Part shown: piece after piece, positions 59,005 to 64,000 of the stretch
Layout: the number at the start of each line of letters is the position of its first letter
How positions within the stretch are numbered: position 1 is the first letter of the stretch
Origin: Rhodothermales bacterium
GTDB taxonomy: Bacteria; Bacteroidota; Rhodothermia; Rhodothermales; UBA10348
Reading direction: 5' to 3'
Assembly (NCBI GenBank): GCA_024711125.1
Contig: JANJTM010000038.1
Coordinates: forward strand, 124,001-188,000
DNA length: 64,000 nt
Translations under genes and position numbers: made by a program
The notes under the pieces: generated by a model
Told to the model about the DNA's origin: nothing
The model's database searches: none
What the model saw: only the letters and a program-made list of their open reading frames with translations

Positions 59005-59991
59005 ATGGACCTTCTGCTTGCCACTCTACTCCTCGCCCTCGCGCCCACGGATACGATCCGGGTCGACGCGAGCCACTGGCGCGTCTATGATTCGCAGGGC
59101 AACCCGTCCAGCCTCGAGGCCATCGTCCGGACGGCGGGCGGGGCAGACGCGCTGCTGATCGGCGAAACGCACGACGACCCGGTGGTGCACGCCCTTCAAC
59201 TCGAACTGCTGCAACGCGTTTTCACGGCATACCACGATCGGGGCGTAGCGCTGTCGATGGAGATGTTCACGCGCGACGTGCAGATGGTCGTGGACGAGTA
59301 CCTGGACGGGATCATCACCGAGAGCGCCTTCCGCGCCGCGTCTCTTCCGTGGCCGAACTACGCGACCGACTACCGTCCGATGGTCGAGTTCGCGAAGGCG
59401 CACGGGTTGCCGGTCATTGCGGCGAACGCGCCCCGTCGGTACGTCAACCGCGTGACCCGTCTCGGACCCCAGTCTCTCGACGCGCTCTCGGCCGAAGCGC
59501 TGCGCCATGTCGCCCCGCTGCCGTATGCGAAGGCCTCGGAGGCGTACGCCGCCGAATGGAATGCCCTGATGGCCGAGGCGATGGCCGGCATGGCGGCGGC
59601 CCGTCCGACGCCCGACTCCACGTCGCGCGGGAACGCGGCGCCGAGCCCGCAGCCGACGGCGGCGCCGTCCGGTCAGGGTCCGCAGCACGGCGGCATGTCG
59701 TACATGCTGGATTCGCAGTCGCTCTGGGACGCCACGATGGCGTGGTCGATCGCAGAGCACCAGATGCGGAATCCGGGCTCGCTCGTCGTGCACGTGGTGG
59801 GTGCCTTCCACGTCGAGAACTACACAGGCATCCCGGAGCACCTGGTCCGATACCGACCGGGCTCGGGTCAGGTCGTGGTGACCGTGCGACCCGCGGCCGA
59901 CGTGAACCGGTTCGACCCCGCGAAGCACGCCGGACTCGGGGATTTCGTCATCCTGGCCGACGAGTCCCTCCCCCGAACGCATCGGCGGTAA
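59005..59991 (+). CDS. ChaN-like haem-binding uptake / TraB-superfamily exported protein
   Basis: 328 aa with a short hydrophobic N-terminus (MDLLLATLLLALAPTD). ChaN/DUF399 hallmarks: LLIGETHDDPVVHALQLELLQ near residue 50, ALSMEMFTRDVQMVVDEYL near 90, YRPMVEFAKAHGLPVIAANAPRRYVNRV and VHVVGAFHVENYTGIPEHL near 265. Relatives are lipoproteins that bind haem or act as Tiki-like proteases. A low-complexity Pro/Thr/Gly segment (about 205-235) interrupts the domain. No lipobox is seen. Confidence 0.82.
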   Translation: MDLLLATLLLALAPTDTIRVDASHWRVYDSQGNPSSLEAIVRTAGGADALLIGETHDDPVVHALQLELLQRVFTAYHDRGVALSMEMFTRDVQMVVDEYLDGIITESAFRAASLPWPNYATDYRPMVEFAKAHGLPVIAANAPRRYVNRVTRLGPQSLDALSAEALRHVAPLPYAKASEAYAAEWNALMAEAMAGMAAARPTPDSTSRGNAAPSPQPTAAPSGQGPQHGGMSYMLDSQSLWDATMAWSIAEHQMRNPGSLVVHVVGAFHVENYTGIPEHLVRYRPGSGQVVVTVRPAADVNRFDPAKHAGLGDFVILADESLPRTHRR

Positions 59992-59995
59992 GACC

Positions 59996-60631
59996 GTGGG
60001 TGCCCGAGTAGCCGTCGTCGTGATTGCGCTCCTGGCGGCGCCCGCGTCGGCACGGCAATCCTCGCCCGTGCATCCGGGCGAGGTGCTCGACGGACCCGTG
60101 GCCGTGTACCCGGAGCACCTGGCGGGTCGCCGCATGGCGTCGGGCGCAACGTACCGTCCGACGGACCTCGTGGCCGCCCACCCCACGTTGCCGTTCGGCA
60201 CCGAATTGGTCGTGGAAGCGGCCGGGCGCACCGTCCGGGTGGTCGTAATGGACCGTGGGCCATACGATTCCGGGGTTCGACTGTTGGTCTCGGGGTCTGC
60301 CGGGGCACGCCTCGGGTTGGGAGAAGAACCCCGATGGATGCGCATCCGCCGACAGGACGAGAGTGCGGGATCCGGAGCGGGTTCCGCTGCCGTGCCGGGG
60401 CCACCGGCGACCGCGTGGACGGTGCAGCTCGGGTCGTTCAGCGACGCGGAAACCGCGGAGCGCCTGGCCGCCCGGTTCTCGGGCGCGCGGGTCGAGAGGG
60501 GGCCAGGAGGAACGTGGCGGGTACGTTTCGGTCGGTTCGTGGACCGCGACGAAGCCGAGGCGTGGCGCGAGCGACTCGAGGGCTGGGGAGTGTCCGGGTT
60601 CGTTCGGCCTTCCGACGCGGAGGAGAACTGA
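59996..60631 (+). CDS. RlpA-like septal-ring lytic transglycosylase family protein with SPOR domain
   Basis: 211 aa from a GTG start. Signal peptide (VAVVVIALLAAPASARQ), a double-psi beta-barrel (RRMASGATYRPTDLVAAHPTLPFGTELVVE ... VVVMDRGPYDSGVRLLVS) and a C-terminal SPOR domain (WTVQLGSFSDAETAERLAARF ... VRFGRFVDRDEAEAWRERL). DPBB plus SPOR is RlpA architecture; SPOR targets denuded glycans at the division site. The RlpA catalytic Asp in MDRGPY is present. Four bp after the ChaN-like gene. Confidence 0.85.
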   Translation: MGARVAVVVIALLAAPASARQSSPVHPGEVLDGPVAVYPEHLAGRRMASGATYRPTDLVAAHPTLPFGTELVVEAAGRTVRVVVMDRGPYDSGVRLLVSGSAGARLGLGEEPRWMRIRRQDESAGSGAGSAAVPGPPATAWTVQLGSFSDAETAERLAARFSGARVERGPGGTWRVRFGRFVDRDEAEAWRERLEGWGVSGFVRPSDAEEN

Positions 60632-60732
60632 GCCGGAGCGAAGGTGATCTCCACGCCGATTCCTCGCAGGGACGTTGTCTGCCCCGTTCGGCTCCGGTAA
60701 TCTCCGGCCAACCCAACCCGACCGGAACGTCC

Positions 60733-62433
60733 ATGCTTCGGATCGCCCGACTCCTGCCCTTCGCGTTCGTCCTCGGCACGCTGTCCTGCGGCAGCCCGGA
60801 AGAGGGCACCACGACCTCCTGCGCCGCGATCCTCGCGGAAAGCGAATCGACCATGTCCACCTGGAATCTCGACGAGGGCTCGCCCGAGGCCCGGGCCCTG
60901 CTCTCGAAGTACACGCCCTTCCGCCTGACGACGGACACGTCGACGCTCACCCCGTCGGAGTGCCGCATGCTGCCGCTGCTCGTCGAGGCCGCCCAGGCCA
61001 TGGACGAGATCTTCTGGCTGCAGGCGTACGGGGACCGGGATTCGCTGCTGGCGTCGATCGGGGACCCCGGGCTCCGCACGTTCGCCGAGATCAACTACGG
61101 TCCGTGGGACCGGCTCGACGGCAACCGCCCGTTCGTGGACGGGGTCGGCCCGAAGCCGGACGGATCCAACCTCTACCCGGCGAACCTCTCGAAGGCCGAC
61201 TTCGAGAAGGCGGCCGAAGCCGATCCCGCCCTGCGCTCGCTCTACACGCTCGTGCGCCGCGACGCAGGGGAAGCCCTGCGCGCCGTTCCGTACCACGAGG
61301 CCTACGCCGAGCCGATGCAGCGGGCGGCGGGGCGCCTCCGCGAAGCCGCCGCGCTGGCCGAGGACGCCGGGCTGAAGCGCTACCTCGAGCTGCGCGCCGA
61401 GGCACTCGTCACCGGGGAATACCTGGAGAGCGACCGCGCCTGGATGGACATGAAGACGAACCGCCTGGATGTCGTCATCGGCCCCATCGAGACCTACGAG
61501 GACCAGCTCTTCGGCTACAAGGCGGCGGCCGAGGCCTACGTCCTCGTCAAGGACATGGAGTGGAGCGAGCGGCTGTCGCGGTACGCGGCGCTGCTTCCGG
61601 CCCTCCAGACCGGGCTCCCGGTCGACGCGGAATACAAGGCGGAATCGCCTGGCGCCGATTCGGACCTCAACGCCTACGACGTCATCTACTACGCGGGCGA
61701 CTCGAACGCCGGGTCGAAGACGATCGCCATCAATCTTCCGAACGACGAGCGGGTGCAGCTCGAGAAGGGCGCGCGGCGCCTGCAGCTCAAGAACGCGATG
61801 CAGGCGAAGTTCGACCGGATCATGGTTCCGATCACCGGCATGCTCATCGCCGAGGATCAGCGGGCGAAGGTCACCTTCGACGCGTTCTTCGGCAACACGA
61901 TGTTCCACGAGGTCGCGCACGGCCTCGGCATCAAGAACACGATCAACGGGAGCGGAACGGTGCGCGAGGCGCTCAAGGAGCATGCCTCGGCGCTGGAGGA
62001 GGGCAAGGCCGACGTGCTGGGTCTCTACATGGTGCTCTCGCTCGTGGAGCAGGGGGAGCTGGAGGCGGACGTCGAGGATAGCATGGTGACGTTCCTGGCC
62101 GGCATCTTCCGGTCGGTCCGGTTCGGAGCCTCGAGCGCGCACGGGCGCGCCAACATGATCCGGTTCAACTACTTCCAGGAAATGGGCGCCTTCACGCGGG
62201 ACGAGGCCACGGGCACCTACCGCGCCGATTTCGCGAAGATGCGCGAAGCCATGAACTCGCTCTCGGCCCTCATCCTCAAGCTCCAGGGGGACGGCGACCA
62301 TGCGGGGGTGGCCGAGCTGGTCGAGCGGTACGGCGCGATCGACGCGCAGCTGCAGGCCGACCTGGACCGGCTCGCGACGGCCGGCATCCCGGTCGACGTC
62401 GTGTTCGAGCAGGGCATCGGGGCGCTGCACTGA
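60733..62433 (+). CDS. Zinc metallopeptidase lipoprotein, M49 (dipeptidyl peptidase III)-like
   Basis: 566 aa. Lipoprotein signal MLRIARLLPFAFVLGTLSCGS with the lipidated Cys at residue 19. A zinc site is visible late in the chain: NTMFHEVAHGLGIKN (HExxH, near 395) and a third ligand in SALEEGKADVLGLYM. Length and helical pattern resemble Bacteroidota M49-like proteins. True dipeptidyl peptidase III has HExxGH, so this belongs to a relative with the shorter HExxH spacing. It probably cuts peptides at the cell envelope. Confidence 0.7.
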   Translation: MLRIARLLPFAFVLGTLSCGSPEEGTTTSCAAILAESESTMSTWNLDEGSPEARALLSKYTPFRLTTDTSTLTPSECRMLPLLVEAAQAMDEIFWLQAYGDRDSLLASIGDPGLRTFAEINYGPWDRLDGNRPFVDGVGPKPDGSNLYPANLSKADFEKAAEADPALRSLYTLVRRDAGEALRAVPYHEAYAEPMQRAAGRLREAAALAEDAGLKRYLELRAEALVTGEYLESDRAWMDMKTNRLDVVIGPIETYEDQLFGYKAAAEAYVLVKDMEWSERLSRYAALLPALQTGLPVDAEYKAESPGADSDLNAYDVIYYAGDSNAGSKTIAINLPNDERVQLEKGARRLQLKNAMQAKFDRIMVPITGMLIAEDQRAKVTFDAFFGNTMFHEVAHGLGIKNTINGSGTVREALKEHASALEEGKADVLGLYMVLSLVEQGELEADVEDSMVTFLAGIFRSVRFGASSAHGRANMIRFNYFQEMGAFTRDEATGTYRADFAKMREAMNSLSALILKLQGDGDHAGVAELVERYGAIDAQLQADLDRLATAGIPVDVVFEQGIGALH

Positions 62434-62551
62434 CGCAGGGGCGGGGAAGCGGAGAGGATTTCGTCGACCCGGACGCAGGCCCTAAAGGGGGCGCCCGGGT
62501 CGGCCGATATCCCTGCCAAGGCGCAGCGCGCCGTCACTTCCGCACCGCCCG

Positions 62552-62815
62552 ATGTCCGTCGACGACTACACCCTGGCCGCCTTTCTCTCGGGCGAGCTTC
62601 CCGAGCGCGAACGCAAGACGGTAGCCGCGGCACTGGTTTTTGACCAGGAAGCGCGCGAGGTCCTGCACATGGCCTGCGAGGCGTTGTCGGCGGTATTCGC
62701 GTCGGAGCCGGCGCGCTCGGAATACATGGAGCGCCTGCGCAGCGCACCCGCACGCCCCTCGAGACCCGTCGGCGACCGGCCCTCGGTCGAAACACGCAAC
62801 CGGCGCGTGGCCTAG
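62552..62815 (+). CDS. Small protein resembling an anti-sigma N-terminal domain
   Basis: 87 aa. MSVDDYTLAAFLSGELPERERKTVAAALVFDQEAREVLHMACEAL resembles the N-terminal helices of anti-sigma factors (YLxGELPxxERxxVExHLxxxPEAR), but it has a single Cys, no zinc motif, no transmembrane helix and no sigma factor gene nearby. The C-terminal 30 residues are basic and disordered. Function unknown. Confidence 0.6.
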   Translation: MSVDDYTLAAFLSGELPERERKTVAAALVFDQEAREVLHMACEALSAVFASEPARSEYMERLRSAPARPSRPVGDRPSVETRNRRVA

Positions 62816-62903
62816 TTCCGGGAATCGACCCGTCGACGACCGGCCGCGCACGCGGAACCGTGTCGGCGAATATATTCGGGGTTTCACCGTCCCGAGGTTC
62901 GCC

Positions 62904-64000
62904 ATGCTCCGCCGCTTTCCGCTGCCGGCCTTCGTCCTGCTGTCGCTCCTATCGTTTGCCGTTCTCGCGCCCGGGGTTTCGGCGCGGCAGGGATACCGGG
63001 AGGCGCCTCCCGAACTCGCCCGTTTCGTGGACGCGCCGACGTCCCCGTCGGTGTCGGTCAGTCCGGACCGGTCTACCCTGGCCGTGATGCCCGGTCGTGC
63101 CCTTCCGACGATCGCCGACCTTGCACAACCGGAGCTGCGCATCGCCGGCCTGCGAATCAATCCAAGGACCGGCACGGCGAGCCGCGGTACCTATGCCGAC
63201 GGACTCTCGCTGATCGCGCTCGGCGATGGCTCGGAACGCGGGGTGACCGGGTTTCCGGACGGCGTGCGAATCGCTTCGTTGGCCTGGTCTCCCGACGGAC
63301 GCCATCTCGCCGTGAAAGTGGCCGGTGACACGGGCGTTCACGCGTGGCTGGTGGAAGTCGCCGCAGCCCGTGCCCGCCCCCTGTCGGAACGCGCGCTGTC
63401 GGACGTCCTCGGCAACTCGTGGGCGTGGGAGCCCTCGGGGGCAGCCGTGCTGCTGAAGGTGATCCCGTCCACCCGCCCGGCGAATCCACCGGAGCGGCCC
63501 GAGACCCCGGCGTCGCCGGTAATCCAGGAGAACCTCGGCACGGCCGCGCCGGTGCGGACCTACCAGGACATGCTCCAGAATCCTCACGACGAGGCGCTGC
63601 TGGAGTACCACGCCAAGGGCGAGCTGATCCGTGTACACCTCGACGGACGCGTCGAGCCGGTGATCTCGGCCTCGATGCTATCCGGATTCGAGCCTTCCCC
63701 CGACGGGCGCTACCTGCTGACGGAGACCGTGCACCGTCCCTACTCGTACCAGGTGCCGGTGTCGGGATTCCCGACCCTCGTCGAGGTTCGGGATCGCGGT
63801 GGGCGCGTGGTGCATTCGGTCGCCGACCAGCCCTCCAGCGAAACCGTGCCGACGGGCTTCGGATCGACGGTGACCGGCCCGAGGTCGGTGACGTGGCGCC
63901 CGGACCGGCCGGCTGCGCTCTCGTGGGTGGAAGCCCTGGACGGAGGGGACGGACGGGCCAAGGCCGACGTTCGGGACGCGCTGTTCACGCAGGAGGCGCC
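62904..64000 (+). CDS. S9 family (prolyl oligopeptidase-like) secreted peptidase, N-terminal part
   Basis: Incomplete; 365 codons before the right edge. Signal peptide MLRRFPLPAFVLLSLLSFAVLAPGVSA. The visible part is a WD40-like beta-propeller (SPDRSTLAVMPG, LAWSPDGRHLAVKVAGD, GFEPSPDGRYLLTETVHRPYSYQVP), as in S9C peptidases of this phylum, where the propeller gates a C-terminal alpha/beta-hydrolase. The catalytic domain lies outside the window, so activity is inferred from the propeller pattern only. A TATATT stretch at 62871 may be its promoter. Confidence 0.8.
   Translation, partial: MLRRFPLPAFVLLSLLSFAVLAPGVSARQGYREAPPELARFVDAPTSPSVSVSPDRSTLAVMPGRALPTIADLAQPELRIAGLRINPRTGTASRGTYADGLSLIALGDGSERGVTGFPDGVRIASLAWSPDGRHLAVKVAGDTGVHAWLVEVAAARARPLSERALSDVLGNSWAWEPSGAAVLLKVIPSTRPANPPERPETPASPVIQENLGTAAPVRTYQDMLQNPHDEALLEYHAKGELIRVHLDGRVEPVISASMLSGFEPSPDGRYLLTETVHRPYSYQVPVSGFPTLVEVRDRGGRVVHSVADQPSSETVPTGFGSTVTGPRSVTWRPDRPAALSWVEALDGGDGRAKADVRDALFTQEA

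Noticed and set aside
59026-62430. 1134-aa minus-strand ORF, longest in the track
   Set aside because: It is antisense to the ChaN-like, RlpA-like and peptidase genes, arginine/valine-rich, with no domain signature; long open antisense frames are expected at this GC content.

Overview
The window is 64 kb of high-GC bacterial chromosome that reads as a member of the Bacteroidota/Rhodothermota branch (a Rhodothermia-like organism is the best inference). Three things point there. One secreted protein ends in a type IX secretion sorting domain. A 56-aa DUF4295 gene, a family known from Bacteroidota, directly follows rpmB-rpmG. Several genes have upstream boxes resembling the Bacteroidota -7 element TAnnTTTG. 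Coding is dense, so most long ORFs in the six-frame track are antisense or out-of-frame shadows. I saw no insertion sequence, prophage or CRISPR array.

Layout. 0-4.3 kb: a molybdoenzyme operon (catalytic subunit cut by the left edge, plus an Fe-S/NrfD fusion), mobA and a Nudix hydrolase; moeA follows at 11.7-12.9 kb. 4.2-11 kb: secreted and outer-membrane functions (M14 carboxypeptidase, triple CBM2-like T9SS protein, FadL-like porin) and a GntR/UTRA regulator with a 24-bp palindromic operator candidate. 11.04-11.69 kb: a gene-free block bracketed by inverted 19-nt repeats and holding an array of short alternating inverted repeats. 12.9-14.2 kb: pgi, then 480 bp packed with DnaA-box-like 9-mers beside a pyrimidine/AT-rich stretch, a candidate oriC. 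14.7-23.3 kb: UspA, ComEC, NusB, a PPP phosphatase, YchF, a LolC/E-type permease, L28-L33-DUF4295 and tRNA-Pro, -Arg and -Cys. 23.3-31.8 kb: exonuclease I, a lipoprotein/small membrane protein/hybrid kinase cluster, an NtrC-type regulator divergent from a kinase, a di-heme peroxidase and a LysM protein. 31.8-42.9 kb: NDP-forming acyl-CoA synthetase, aminotransferase, TerC, an RsbU-type phosphatase, dnaB, a family-4 UDG without Fe-S cysteines, coaBC, gmk and yicC. 42.9-43.4 kb: hairpin-forming repeats next to tRNA-Ser. 43.5-47.8 kb: the translation cluster rplM-rpsI, rpsB-tsf, pyrH-frr. 48.2-52.5 kb: an ECF sigma factor with a membrane partner, then dnaN and dnaA. 52.7-59 kb: DUF177-rpmF-plsX-fabH-fabD-fabG plus a DEAD-box helicase. 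59-64 kb: exported proteins (ChaN-like, RlpA-like, zinc peptidase lipoprotein, S9 peptidase cut by the right edge).

How it fits together. Much of the window is core: replication initiation (dnaA, dnaN, dnaB, candidate oriC), translation, and lipid and cofactor synthesis. This suggests an origin-proximal region. The accessory layer is cell-envelope and regulatory. The least explained DNA is the noncoding block at 11.04-11.69 kb, the box cluster at 14.25-14.62 kb and the repeats at 43.0-43.36 kb. All calls rest on reading the sequence; no database search was run.
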